A DNA stretch of 64,000 nt from Hippophae tibetana (taxonomy: Eukaryota > Streptophyta > Magnoliopsida > Rosales > Elaeagnaceae), in NCBI GenBank assembly GCA_037013495.1, contig CM072810.1, positions 58,390,843 to 58,454,842 of the forward strand, read 5' to 3'. The notes under the pieces were generated by a model. That model saw only the letters and a list, made by a program, of their open reading frames with translations. It was not told the origin of the DNA and did not search any database. This document shows positions 22,537 to 33,844 of the stretch, piece by piece. Both the position numbers and the translations under genes were made by a program. Each line of letters starts with the position of its first letter. Positions within the stretch are counted from its first letter, which is position 1.

Positions 22537-24479
22537 TGATGAGTGCTCAAAAAGCACTAAAATAACCATGATTTTATGCACATTAATTGATTAAAAATAT
22601 ATATATTTATATGTTTTATCATATATTTATATAAATTTGTCTTTTTCGGAATCACGGGTATTTTTATTGTTTTTCAGGTATTTTGGCTTAAAAACGCAAC
22701 TTAAAAACTCAAAGAGGAATACTGGAAGCAATACATCACAAATATATTAATAAATAAATGGGGAAAGTTCAACAAATATGGAAAAATTGGACAAAATGGG
22801 TCAAAAAGGACAAAAATGTCATAAAGGAAAAAATCGCGCCGCCGCGCCCCACCGCCGCGCCCCACCGCCCGGCCGCCGCGCCCCACCGCCCAGCTCCGCC
22901 CCAAGCTGCGCGCGGAACTGTTCATCCGCGCCGCACTGTTCATCCGCGCTGCACTGTTCATCCGCGCTGTACTGTTCATCCGCGCTGCACTGTGCAGCCT
23001 CGGCACTGTTCATCCCCGGTACTGTGCAGCCGTGGTACTGTTCATACCCGGTACTGTGCAGCCGCCCCCCGTCATGCTCACGTCATCAAATGACGTCAGC
23101 AATCACTAATCCGCGTTTTTACATTTTTTTAACATTTTGTTTCTCTACTTTTTCTCTCCATCCTCACCTATAAATACCCCCCTTCCCTTCACTTCAAATC
23201 ACACCTTCAAAAACCTTCAAATACATTCTTTTCTCTCTTTTCTTATATTTTTAGGATTTTTTTTAGTTTTTCTTATGTTTTCTTAGTTTTTAGCTTTTCT
23301 TAGTTAATTTCTCTTAGATTTAGAGTTCTTCCCTTTATGGGAAGAACTAGTTATGTTTTTGTAATATTTTAGCTCTTTGATTCAATAAATGGGAGTGCAA
23401 ATTCCGCTTGGAGTTTTTCCAGCAACGGGAATAGCGTCGAAGTTCTGTAAGGATTTTATTTTCTTTACAGTTATTTTTATGATTTATTCTTACATGTTAT
23501 ATTTAATTTGTCTGTGGTTAAATTTAACTGTGCTGGCTATTTAGTAAACATGATGTAATAATAACGTTGTTATGCTTGTGAAATATTAAATAGGTAAAAA
23601 TCTCTAAAATGAATTGATTTTGTTTTTATTCATGATTTTATATTAAGAATGTTAGAGAGAAATATATTATTTTTCATTACAAACTTAAACCAGAAAATTA
23701 GATTTTAAGGTTTAGTTATCCGGTCTGATTTAGAGTAGTGCTCTTTTATTTGATGGTACAATCGCCCGGTAGTTAGAGTGAAGCTCTATTTCAAAAGTTT
23801 TTATAAGAATTATTATCTGAAAATGTATTGACAACATGTTTTCGGTAGTGGTTTTAAAACTTGAAAGTTAGTACTCGGATAACTAAATTCTTGGGTTTAA
23901 TTTGAACACCTTGAATAAAGTTTAAACTGTCTAACCCCACCAAAGGTGGCATTTAAATGGTTCATTTTCAATCTCTTAGAAAAAGGAATTAATTTAATTA
24001 AGAAAATTAGTTATCAACCCCACTCATAGGTGTTAATTGATTTGTTTAGTTAACAAAGAATATCTAACCCCACCAAAGGTGGTATTCATACAAAAAAGGG
24101 AGAATCAATAAATATCAATTCATATCTTTAATAACCTAGATAATATGAGCAAGCATAATTAACTTAGTTATTATATCCATAAATACTCCGCCATTATAAA
24201 TGATAAAATTTGCATAAATGTTTATTGAATCTATGTTTATTTTTATGTAAGTAGATTAAAAACACAAAACCCCAAAATATCGTGACAGGATGTTTAGGAT
24301 TTAATTTCGTTTTTAAAAGTTTGAATAATAAATTAAAAACCACACACATTCCTTCCTTAGATCGACCTTGGGAGTATACTTATCATTTTCTACGAAATGA
24401 TTCGTGCACTTGCGAGAGTTTTATAAATATTAAAACCAAAGTATTTGCGAAGATCGGCGATGCCGGTTTTCGTTCATCA
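22537..24479 (+). repeat. solo LTR of family X, plus orientation
   Basis: 1943 bp, TGATGAG...GTTCATCA, with a perfect target duplication TCACC at 22532-22536 and 24480-24484. No primer site or interior follows, so it is the product of recombination between two LTRs of a former full element. Its GC-rich cassette (about 22836-23072) contains tandem CTGTTCATCCGCGC-type units not seen in the other copies. Confidence 0.95.
22905..23070 (+). repeat. short tandem repeats in the GC-rich cassette
   Basis: About nine units of roughly 17 bp alternating CACTGTTCATCCGCGCTG-type and TACTGTGCAGCCG-type variants. This is specific to the solo LTR; the equivalent interval elsewhere has different GC-rich sequence or none. 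Confidence 0.8.
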
Positions 24480-24725
24480 TCACCCATTATTGTATTTTCC
24501 TTTGTTTTAGTTTGCGTGTAATGAAAATTCAGATGAAATAAATTCGTTTGTTTCAAAAATTCTGTCCATTCGTTTAAATTTTAAAAAAAAAAATTTAGGT
24601 TCCTTGCACCTTTTTGCTTTAAGCCTTTACGTTTTATCAAGTTATAAATATTTCTTAGAGATATCTACTAAGAGCAAAATGTTGATACACAATATGAGGA
24701 GGATTATTTTCAACTACAAACAACC
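24480..24725 (+). other. spacer between the two gag regions
   Basis: AT-rich, non-coding continuation of the element after the solo LTR. It completes the second hairpin (CCCATTATTG) and leads to the ATG at 24726. I see no second LTR or primer site here, so both gags appear to belong to one element. Confidence 0.6.
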
Positions 24726-27700
24726 ATGGGAGATGCTGAAGATAGGCGGAAAAAGATGAAAGAATATACAATGCCAATCATTGGCAATGTAACTTCCGGT
24801 ATCCAATTACAAGAGGCTGCAAGGAATTATGAATTGAAAAAGATTCATTATTCTTTGTTGCCTTCCTTTTACGGTATCCCTAATGAAGACCCTTTGCATT
24901 TTATTCGAGAATTCTATGCTATTGTCCAAACCTTTCCACTACATGAAATTAATGAAGATCAACTTAGGATGAGGTGTTTTCCTTACACTCTCAAAGATAA
25001 AGCTTGGTCATGGTTCATTACTCTACAGTCAGGTTCTCTTAAAACTTGGGAGGCAGTCTATGAAATTTTTATGGGTAGGTTCTACTCCCATCAAAAGACT
25101 GTTGATCTAAGAACAAAAATAGCAACATTTTCTCAAAAGTATGAAGAGCCCTTTCATGAAGCTTGGGAACGATTCAAACTCCTTTTCATTCAATGTCAAA
25201 ATCATAGCTTTCCATTACAGCTACAAAACCAATTCTTTTATGATGGATTGACACTACAGAGTCAATACATGGTTGATAATGCTGCTGGAGGTGCTGTAGG
25301 AGAAAAGACCGCAGAGGAAACCTACAATCTTTATGAGCTATTGGGTTCTAATTCCCAACAAAGAGGTGGTAGAAGGAAAGCAAGGGTCAATGAAGTTGGC
25401 TCTGATAATGAGATAACCTTGCAACTTGTTGAATTGACTAAACAAGTGCAATTTCTCACTACCCACCAAATTTCAAATCAAGAGGTATGTGAAGTGTGTT
25501 GTTCAATTGGGCATGCTACTCATAATTGTTCAAAAACTTGTGATTCTAGTGTCGATGCCATAGAGGAGGTCCAATCTTTTCAAAGGTATCATCCAAACAC
25601 GTATAATCACCCAGCCTACACCCAATATCCAACACTAAGGTCGGTTAACAACCACCCTTACCCACCAAGCCAATCTTTTAAGCCAACCTTAGAAGATAGC
25701 TTGAATGCTTTTATTCAAGTTAGTCGTGACAACCAATTGATGACTAATCAAAGGTTGAACACCATGGAGGCTTCGGTTAAAAGGATTGAATCTAAAGTTG
25801 GGAAACTGGCTGAACAAATGCAAAAGAAAGAACCAGGAAAGTTGCCCAGTCAACCAGAACAAGCAAAGGATGTAAGAACCCTTCAAAGTGGTAAGGTAGT
25901 CAATACCAGTTTACCTGAAATCTCTAACAATCTACCTTGTAGTTCAGGTAACAAAGAAGGCAATATTCTAAACTCGCAAAAAGGAGAAACAAGTGTTAAA
26001 TTTAACAAGCCTTCTGAAAAACTCATTGGGGGGTCATCTGACTCCCTCAAAATTCAAAAGACATCAGAACCACACCAGATGCAAGTACCTTTTCCCCACC
26101 GGTTAAAAGAATCCAAACAAGATAAGCAATTCAATGATCTTTTTAATATGCTCTCTAAAGTAAATATCAATTTACCATTATTAGAAGTGATCATGAATAT
26201 GCTCTCATATGCCAAGTTTTTCAAAGAGTTGAACACTAAGAAAAGGAGGTATGAACTGAATGAACGAGTAGTAGTATCAGAAATTTCTAGCGCTGTACTT
26301 CAGCACAAACTACCCTCTAAGTTGAAAGACCCTGGAAGTTTTATTATAAACATAACTATGGGGGATAGGAAGGTTGCTAAAGCAATGCTTGATTTAGGTG
26401 CTAGTATAAATTTGATGCCCTACTCTATATTCTTACAACTCAATCTAGGGGATTTAAAACCCACAACTATGTCCCTTCAACTTGCAGATAGATCTCTTAA
26501 ATATCCAGAGGGAATAGTTGAGGATGTTTTGGTACAGGTAGACAAACTGATAATACCTGTTGACTTTGTGGTTCTGGATATGCAAGAAAATCCAGCATTG
26601 GACAGAGAGCACACAATATTGCTTGGTAGACCATTTATGGCAACTACTAAAACTATTATTGATGTCCAAGATGGAAATTTGACAATGACAGTCTTAGGAG
26701 AGACTGTTCATTTTAAAGTTTTTGATTCTTCACCTTTTCCTTCTATTTCTGCCATCGATGAAATATTCGAAGTTGATCCTTTGGATAATCTTGTCCAAAG
26801 CACCTTTTTACAAACCAGAATAGAAGACAAGCTTGAAACCGTTCTTACACTTGAAATGGTTGAAGAAGATTTAGATGAGGAAATTAATGGGTACCTTAAA
26901 CAACTAGACAATGACGAAGTGATGACAAAATCTAGTACACTTTTAAATCTACCCAGTTCTTCATCTAGTAAAGAGGCCAATCCACCTGAACTTGAACTCA
27001 AAGTCTTACCTGAGCACTTAAAATATGTGTTTTTGGGAGAAGGAGAAACTTATCCAGTGATAATTTCTTCAACCTTGACCAAACCACAAGAAAAGGAACT
27101 CATCAAAGTGCTTAAACAGTTTAAGAAATCTATAGGTTGGAGTATAGGGGATATAAGAGGCATTAGTCCAACAATGTGTATGCACAAGATCAACTTGGAG
27201 GATGGTGCTAAACCTGTACGAGAGGCCCAAAGGAGACTAAACCCAAACATGCAAGAGGTAGTTAAAAAGGAAATTCTTAAATTATTAGAAGAAGGGATTA
27301 TCTATCCTATTACGGATAGTAAGTGGGTTAGTCCAGTGCATGTGGTACCAAAGAAATCTGGGATAACAGTTGTTAAAAATGAAAAAAGTGAATTAGTGCC
27401 CACTAGAATAATCACTGGATGGAGAATGTGTATAGATTTTAGGAAACTAAATTTATATACGAAAAAGGATCACTTTCCTCTTCCATTCATTGATCAAATG
27501 TTGGAAAGATTAGCTGGGCACGAATTTTACTGTTTTTTGGATGGATTGTCTGGATATTATCAAGTACCCATAGCACCAGAAGATCAGGAAAAGACCACAT
27601 TTACATGTCCTTTTGGGACATTTGCTTTTCGCAGAATGCCATTTGGGTTATGCAATGCCCCTGCCACGTTCCAGAGATGCATGATATCCATTTTCTCGGA

Positions 27701-29009
27701 CATGGTGGAAAAATTCATTGAGATTTTCATGGACGATTTCTCTGTCTTTGGGAACTCATTTGATGATTGCTTACATAAATTAACTTTGGTTTTAGAAAGA
27801 TGCATTGAATGCAATCTAACCCTTAGTTGGGAGAAAAGTCATTTTATGGTTCAACAAGGGATAGTTTTAGGACATATAATTTCAAATAAGGGTATTGAAG
27901 TTGATAAGGCAAAAGTTGAATTGATATCCAAACTACCTCCCCATACATCTGTGAAGGGGATAAGAAGCTTCTTGGGGCATACAGGATTTTACAGACGATT
28001 TATTAAAGATTTCTCTAAAATAAGTCGTCCCTTATGTAACTTGCTATCCAAAGATGCTGATTTTGATTTCAACAATGACTGCCTTACTTCCTTTAATACC
28101 TTGAAAGATAAACTAACATCTACCCCTGTTATTATGGCACCAAACTGGTCTTTACCTTTTGAAATAATGTGTGACGCTTCTGATTATGCAATAGGAGCAG
28201 TCTTGGGACAAAGAGTGGATAAGCGTTTGCATGTCATCTACTATGCTAGCAAAACACTCAATGATGCCCAAATGAATTATACCACCACTGAAAAGGAATT
28301 CTTGGCTATAGTATTCTCTTTAGACAAATTTCGGTCTTATTTAGTAGGATCTAAAGTGATTGTGCATTCTGATCATGCTGCTTTAAGATACCTATTAAGT
28401 AAACCAAATGCCAAGCCAAGATTAATCAGGTGGGTCTTACTCTTACAAGAATTTGACCTAGAAATCAAGGATAAGAAAGGCAGTGAAAACTTAGTAGCTG
28501 ACCATTTGTCTAGGTTGATTTCTGACTTCAATTCTCTTAAAGATGAGAGTAATGACGATATAGTTGAAACCTTTCCTGATGAACAGTTATTTTTCATAGG
28601 TCCGAACCCATGGTATGCTGATATTGTAAACTATCTTGCCACTGGTGTTTTGCGACCTAACACTTCATATCAGGACAAGAAAAGGTTTTTTAAAACTATT
28701 AAGGACTATTTCTGGGATGACCCTTATTTATACAAGATTGGTCAAGATCAAGTCATCCGGAGATGTGTACCAGTAGAAGAACATAAGAGCATTCTGACTT
28801 TTTGTCATGAACTTCATTGTGGGGGTCATTTTGGAGGTAAAAAGACAGCCCGTAAGATATTACAGTCTGGATTCTTTTGGCCCACTCTTTTTAAAGATGC
28901 TCATATGTTTTGTGCACAATGTGATAGATGTCAAAGAACAGGAAACATAAGCAAAAGAGATGAAATGCCTTTGACATCTAATTTAGTTGTTGAACTCTTT
29001 GATGTATAG
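24726..29009 (+). CDS. gag-pol: Gag-Pol polyprotein of the family-X Athila-type element
   Basis: One long open frame of 1427 codons. Domains in order: gag capsid domain (about residues 13-230); a Cys/His cluster near 255; linker; aspartic protease (about 530-660); reverse transcriptase (about 820-1060, with the FMDDF catalytic-loop motif near 1001); RNase H (about 1140-1260, CDASDYAIGAVLGQ); and the integrase zinc-binding domain (about 1355-1410, with HELHCGGH and CAQCDRC). The integrase core continues at 29022-29433. Domain order PR-RT-RH-INT and the tRNA-Asp primer site place it in Ty3/gypsy, Athila lineage. It is the only long pol in the window and a plausible source of proteins for family-X copies without genes. 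Virus-like element, described as a fossil. Confidence 0.9.
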   Translation: MGDAEDRRKKMKEYTMPIIGNVTSGIQLQEAARNYELKKIHYSLLPSFYGIPNEDPLHFIREFYAIVQTFPLHEINEDQLRMRCFPYTLKDKAWSWFITLQSGSLKTWEAVYEIFMGRFYSHQKTVDLRTKIATFSQKYEEPFHEAWERFKLLFIQCQNHSFPLQLQNQFFYDGLTLQSQYMVDNAAGGAVGEKTAEETYNLYELLGSNSQQRGGRRKARVNEVGSDNEITLQLVELTKQVQFLTTHQISNQEVCEVCCSIGHATHNCSKTCDSSVDAIEEVQSFQRYHPNTYNHPAYTQYPTLRSVNNHPYPPSQSFKPTLEDSLNAFIQVSRDNQLMTNQRLNTMEASVKRIESKVGKLAEQMQKKEPGKLPSQPEQAKDVRTLQSGKVVNTSLPEISNNLPCSSGNKEGNILNSQKGETSVKFNKPSEKLIGGSSDSLKIQKTSEPHQMQVPFPHRLKESKQDKQFNDLFNMLSKVNINLPLLEVIMNMLSYAKFFKELNTKKRRYELNERVVVSEISSAVLQHKLPSKLKDPGSFIINITMGDRKVAKAMLDLGASINLMPYSIFLQLNLGDLKPTTMSLQLADRSLKYPEGIVEDVLVQVDKLIIPVDFVVLDMQENPALDREHTILLGRPFMATTKTIIDVQDGNLTMTVLGETVHFKVFDSSPFPSISAIDEIFEVDPLDNLVQSTFLQTRIEDKLETVLTLEMVEEDLDEEINGYLKQLDNDEVMTKSSTLLNLPSSSSSKEANPPELELKVLPEHLKYVFLGEGETYPVIISSTLTKPQEKELIKVLKQFKKSIGWSIGDIRGISPTMCMHKINLEDGAKPVREAQRRLNPNMQEVVKKEILKLLEEGIIYPITDSKWVSPVHVVPKKSGITVVKNEKSELVPTRIITGWRMCIDFRKLNLYTKKDHFPLPFIDQMLERLAGHEFYCFLDGLSGYYQVPIAPEDQEKTTFTCPFGTFAFRRMPFGLCNAPATFQRCMISIFSDMVEKFIEIFMDDFSVFGNSFDDCLHKLTLVLERCIECNLTLSWEKSHFMVQQGIVLGHIISNKGIEVDKAKVELISKLPPHTSVKGIRSFLGHTGFYRRFIKDFSKISRPLCNLLSKDADFDFNNDCLTSFNTLKDKLTSTPVIMAPNWSLPFEIMCDASDYAIGAVLGQRVDKRLHVIYYASKTLNDAQMNYTTTEKEFLAIVFSLDKFRSYLVGSKVIVHSDHAALRYLLSKPNAKPRLIRWVLLLQEFDLEIKDKKGSENLVADHLSRLISDFNSLKDESNDDIVETFPDEQLFFIGPNPWYADIVNYLATGVLRPNTSYQDKKRFFKTIKDYFWDDPYLYKIGQDQVIRRCVPVEEHKSILTFCHELHCGGHFGGKKTARKILQSGFFWPTLFKDAHMFCAQCDRCQRTGNISKRDEMPLTSNLVVELFDV

Positions 29010-29433
29010 GGGATTGACTTCATGGGTCCTTTTCCCCCATCTAATGGTTTTCAATACATTTTGGTTGCTGTGAATTATGTGTCCAAGTGGGTAGAAGCTA
29101 TCCCCACCAAAACCAATGATGCTAATGTTGTTGTGAAATTCTTGAAAGATTTCATATTCAGTAAGTTCGGAACGCCTAGAGCTATAATAAGTGATGGAGG
29201 TAGCCATTTTTGTAACAAACTCTTTTATGGAGTACTAAACAAGTACAACATCACACATAAGGTAGCTACTCCATATCATCCTCAAACTTCCGGTTTAGTG
29301 GAAGTAAGTAATAGGCAAATTAAAGGAATATTGGAACGCACTGTGCGTCCTTCAAGGAAGGATTGGGCATTTAAGTTAAATGATGCCTTATGGGCATACC
29401 GCACCGCTTACAAAACACCTATTGGGATGAGCC
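29010..29433 (+). pseudogene. integrase core of the family-X element, first part
   Basis: Retroviral-type integrase catalytic core following the zinc-binding domain ([20 protein letters not shown], then [15 protein letters not shown] and TPYHPQTSG). It is interrupted at 29434 by a solo LTR inserted in the opposite orientation; the rest lies at 31511-31960. Confidence 0.85.
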
Positions 29434-31505
29434 TGATGAACGAAAACCGGCATCGCCGATTCCCGCAAATACTTTGGTTTTAATATTTATAAAACTCTCG
29501 CAAGTGCACGAATCATTTCGAAGAAAATGATAAGTATACTCCCAAGGTCGATCTAAGGAAGGAATGTATGTGGTTTTTAATTTATTATTCAAACTTTTAA
29601 AAACGAAATTAAATCCTAAACATCCTGTCACGATAGTTTGGTTTTTGTGTTCCTAATCTAATAACATAAAATAAACATATATACAAATTAATTAAATATA
29701 GTCTAATAACATAAAAAATAAACATAGATACAAATTCAATAAATAATTATCTAAAAATAAACATATATACGGATTCAATAAATATTCATGCAAATTTTTA
29801 TCATTTATATTAGCGGAGTATTTATGGATATAATAACTAAATTAATTATGCTTGCTCATATTAACTAGGTTATTAAAGATATAAATTGATATTTTATTGA
29901 TTCTCTCTTTTTTATATAAATACCACCTTTGGTGGGGTTAGATATTCTTTGTTAACTAAACAAATCAATTAACACCTATGGGTGGGGTTGATAACTAATA
30001 TGCTTAATTAAATTAATTCCTTTTTCTAAGAGATTGAAAATGAACCATTTAAATGCCACCTTTGGTGGGGTTAGACAATTTAAACATTATTCAAGGTGTC
30101 CAAATTAAACTTAAGAATTTAATTATCCGAGTACTAACTTTCAAGTTTTAAAACCACTATTGAAAACATGTTGTCAATACATTTTCACATAATAATTCTT
30201 ATAAAAACTTTTGAAATAGAGTTTCACTCTAACTACCGGGCGATTGTACCAACAAATAAAAGAGCACTACTCTAAATTAGACCGGATAACTAAACCTTAA
30301 AATCTAATTTTCAGGTTTAAGTTTGTAATGAAAAATAATATATTTCTCTCTAACATTCTTAATATAAAATCTTGAATAAAAACAAAATCAATTCATTTTA
30401 AAGATTTTTACCTATTTAATATTTCGCAAGCATAACAACGTCGTTATTACATCATTTTTACTAAACAGCTAGCATAGTTAAATTTAACCACAGACAAGTT
30501 GAATATAACATGTAAGAATAAAGCATAAAAATAACTGTAAAGAAAATAAAATCCTTACAGAACTTCGACGCTATTCCCGTTGCTAGAAAACCTCCGAGCG
30601 GAATTTGCACTTCCATATATTGAATCAAAAATCTAAATTATTACAAAAACATTACAAGTTCCTCTCAAAAAGAGAAGAACACTAAACCTAAGAGAATTGA
30701 ACTAAAAACTAAGAGAAAAACTAAGAAAAGCTTAGAAACTTAGAAAGAAACTAAGAGAAACTAAAAACTAAGAAATGAGAGAAAGAAAGAAGAGAGAAGT
30801 GAGTTTTGAAGGTGTGTTTTGAAGTGAATGGAAGGGGGGTATTTATAGGTGAGGATGGAGAGAAAAAATGAGTAAAAAAATGTTAAAAAAATATTAAAAA
30901 ATGTAAAAACGCGTATTGGACTTGCTGATGTCATCAATGACGTCAGCATGACGTCACAGGGGCGGCTGCACGTGAAAAATGGGGCGAAAACGCGTTGGGC
31001 GCGCGGATGGGCGGCTGCTGGGCGCTGCGCGCGCGCGCTGGGGCTGTCGCTGCGCGCAGCTCGGCGCGCGTGAACAGTGCCAGCGCGCTGCGTTGCGCGC
31101 AGCTGGGCATGCCAGCGCGCGCGGGATGGGGCGCTGGGGCGCGCTGGGGCGCGCGCGGCTGGGCGCTGGGGCGCTGGGCTGCGCGCACGGCCGGGCTGCG
31201 ACGCGCGATTTCCGTCTTTTTGACATTTTTGACCTTTTCGACCCATTTCGTCCGATTTTTCCATGTTTGTTGACCTTTTCTCACTTATTTATTGATATAT
31301 TTGTGATGTATTGCTTCAAGTATTCCTCTTTAAGTCTTTACATTGCGTTTTTAAGCCAAAATACCTGAAAAACAATAAAAATACCCGTGATTCCGAAAAA
31401 GACAAATTTATATAAATATATGATAAAACATATAAATATATGTATTTTTAATCAATTACAGTACATAAAATCATGGTTATTTTAGTGCTTTTTGAGCACT
31501 CATCA
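29434..31505 (-). repeat. solo LTR of family X, minus orientation
   Basis: 2072 bp with a perfect target duplication GAGCC (29429-29433 and 31506-31510). It is nearly identical, in reverse, to the 5' LTR at 18222-20303, including the GC-rich cassette (about 30960-31210), from which it differs mainly by a small length change. Recent insertion and LTR-LTR recombination. Confidence 0.95.
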
Positions 31506-31977
31506 GAGCCCTTACCGGTTAATCTTTGGGAAAGCGTGCCACCTTCCAGTTGAACTTGAACACAAGGCTTACTGGGCAATTAAAGAGCTAAACATGGATT
31601 TAGATAAAGCAGGTGAAAAATGATTACTCCAGCTTCATGAGTTGGAAGAAATTAGGAATGAAGCTTATGAGAATGCCAAATTATACAAAGAGCGTACTAA
31701 GCGCTATCATGACAAGAGGCTAGTTCCTAAAACTTTTCACCCTGGAATGAAAGTTCTTTTATTTAACTCTCGTTTGAGATTGTTTCCAGGAAAGCTGAGA
31801 TCAAGATGGGATGGACCATTCAAAATAGTTCAGGTATCTGAACATGGAGTGGTAGAACTATTGGACTCCAAGACACAAAAAACGTTCAAAGTTAATGGCC
31901 ATCGTGTCAAGCCTTATTTAGAAGAACCAAACAACATTGCTGAAATGGATTGCATTTGGCTGAGTAACCCTTAGCAC
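31506..31977 (+). pseudogene. integrase C-terminal part of the family-X element
   Basis: Resumes pol after the solo LTR: a [20 protein letters not shown] segment, then [18 protein letters not shown] and the C-terminal region with [16 protein letters not shown] and NGHRVKPYL, typical of Athila-lineage integrase ends. A short non-coding spacer then leads to the second paired-hairpin module. Confidence 0.85.
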
Positions 31978-31987
31978 CAAAAAGATA

Positions 31988-32035
31988 CGTCTTGCTAAGA
32001 CGTTAAACTAAGCGCTGGATGGGAGGCAACCCATC
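31988..32035 (+). other. paired-hairpin module after pol
   Basis: CGTCTT-GCT-AAGACG (31988-32002) followed 15 nt later by GATGGG-AGGCAA-CCCATC (32018-32035). Both stems are perfect. The same module follows gag1 and lies in the two gene-less copies. Confidence 0.7.
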
Positions 32036-32039
32036 ATGT

Positions 32040-33844
32040 TAGGTAATTTTTTGTTATTTGTTTATTTTAGTTTACTTATATGTGAATAATTTTTAAAATT
32101 GTTAAAACTAAAATATTTGTTGAGATGTTAGAAGTTCACAGCGATCTGTCTGTACACACTTTAATGATGAATATGATGGATGCACCTACATTTCTTCATT
32201 ACTACTTACACATTCTCAAGAAATAGGTAATCTTTCTCCTCTTTTCTCTTTATCTTTAATTTGCAGTTGTTACATTGAGGACAATGTAAGTTCTAGGTTG
32301 GGGGTGGTGAAAAGTTACCATGCTTAATAAAAAAATAAAAATAAAAAAATTCTCACAAAAATTTATCATTTCTTTAAATCAAATTTAAGTAAATAGTTAA
32401 GTCTTTGGTACTGTTAGATTAATTTTTGAAAACATATCATGAAATATTGTGTAATTATTTTTGATAATTAGTTAGTTTTTTTCATAACTAGTATTTCTTG
32501 ATAAAATGTGGAAATTATATTAAACCCAAAATCGGTGTTTATGAATTTTTTTTAGTGGAGACTACCCTTGTGAGATATAATTTGAGCCTAATTTCTTTTA
32601 TTCAGAGTGAAATATATATTTTTTCTACTCCAAACACATTTCTTATTTATTCAAAAAGTTTAGATGATCTCTATAGGTATTAGCATTGAATGTATGAATT
32701 TTTTCTCATCTTAATAGAGTATCATATATTTTTGATTATTATTTTTGTTTAGATTAAACGATTTGAGTAGAAATTGATAGTATATGCTTATATCTCATTC
32801 ATGCATGACTGCTACAAAAACAAAAAGACATATCTGGGATTACCTAAACCAAGATCAAACAGAAAAGCCACAAAATTAACCACTCACCAAAATCCAAAAA
32901 AATGTACAATCTGTACAAGGGTTGACTCTCTAAAATATACATATATTGAAAAAAAAAATATAGAGAGTTTAAAAAATATAGTCATACTATAACCCACATT
33001 GCCAACAAAGTTGTGAGTAAAGGCTAAATACAAAAGAAAGATATAGGAAGTAATTCCCTAAAAAGTCATTGCAAATTCTTCATTTGTAAAAAGCATATAT
33101 CTTGAAATTCTTTCTTAATGAGTTTGATTTATGCATGAAAATAATTTTTATATATGATATCTTTATAATTTATACATTCGATTCCTTTCATGAGATCAAT
33201 GTTAAAATAACACTTTGAGCCTTTATTCTTTATACATATGCGAACATATTAGTTCATTTCTATACATCAACTCTTTCACATATAAATTAGTATGAGTGTT
33301 TGAACCCATAGGATTCAGTGCTTTGAGAGTATTGACTTGTGAGGAATAGAGTCGAAGCGAATTCTGATTCATGACACTGAAATTGGGTAAAATTAAATTG
33401 ATACATTTTTGAAATGAAATATGAAAATGATTTTCGACTAATTATTATAATAAAATCATGATTGTTTAAAGAGATTAAAATAACTTATGCTTGAGATTTT
33501 AATTATGATCTTAAAGGAGATTAAAAAGTATGAGATATTTTTGTGATATGTTGTTTTCTTTTATTCTTAAATTAATTATTGATTGTGTTGTAATTGTAGT
33601 TTTTGATTTGATTGTTTTTATAGTTTCTTTTGATTTTTACAGTTAGTTCAATATTTGTGGGTATCATTACTAAAAACCCTCACGAGACTCAAACTCGTCC
33701 ACTAGGGCAACCTAGGGGTTTAACGGCTTGCTGCATAGGCTAAATGCAACCGTTTCAATCCACGAAAGTGATTTAGAATAGTTTAATTTTTAGTTTTTAT
33801 CGCTTCTCTTGCTAAGGGACTAGCAAGAAGCTAGTTGGGGGTTG
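32040..33844 (+). other. 3' region of family-X element
   Basis: About 1.8 kb between pol and the 3' LTR. It matches 55015-56954 and, in reverse, 11762-13670 over most of its length. I see no env-like frame; short frames at 32498-32683 and 32774-32992 recur as equally short, variable frames in the other copies and look non-coding. It ends in the purine tract AGTTGGGGGTTG before the LTR. Confidence 0.7.

Noticed and set aside
32498-32992. Short frames in the family-X 3' region, considered as an Athila env-like gene
   Set aside because: The related copies at 55872-56129 and 12564-12761 differ in length and frame, and no env-like features are visible.
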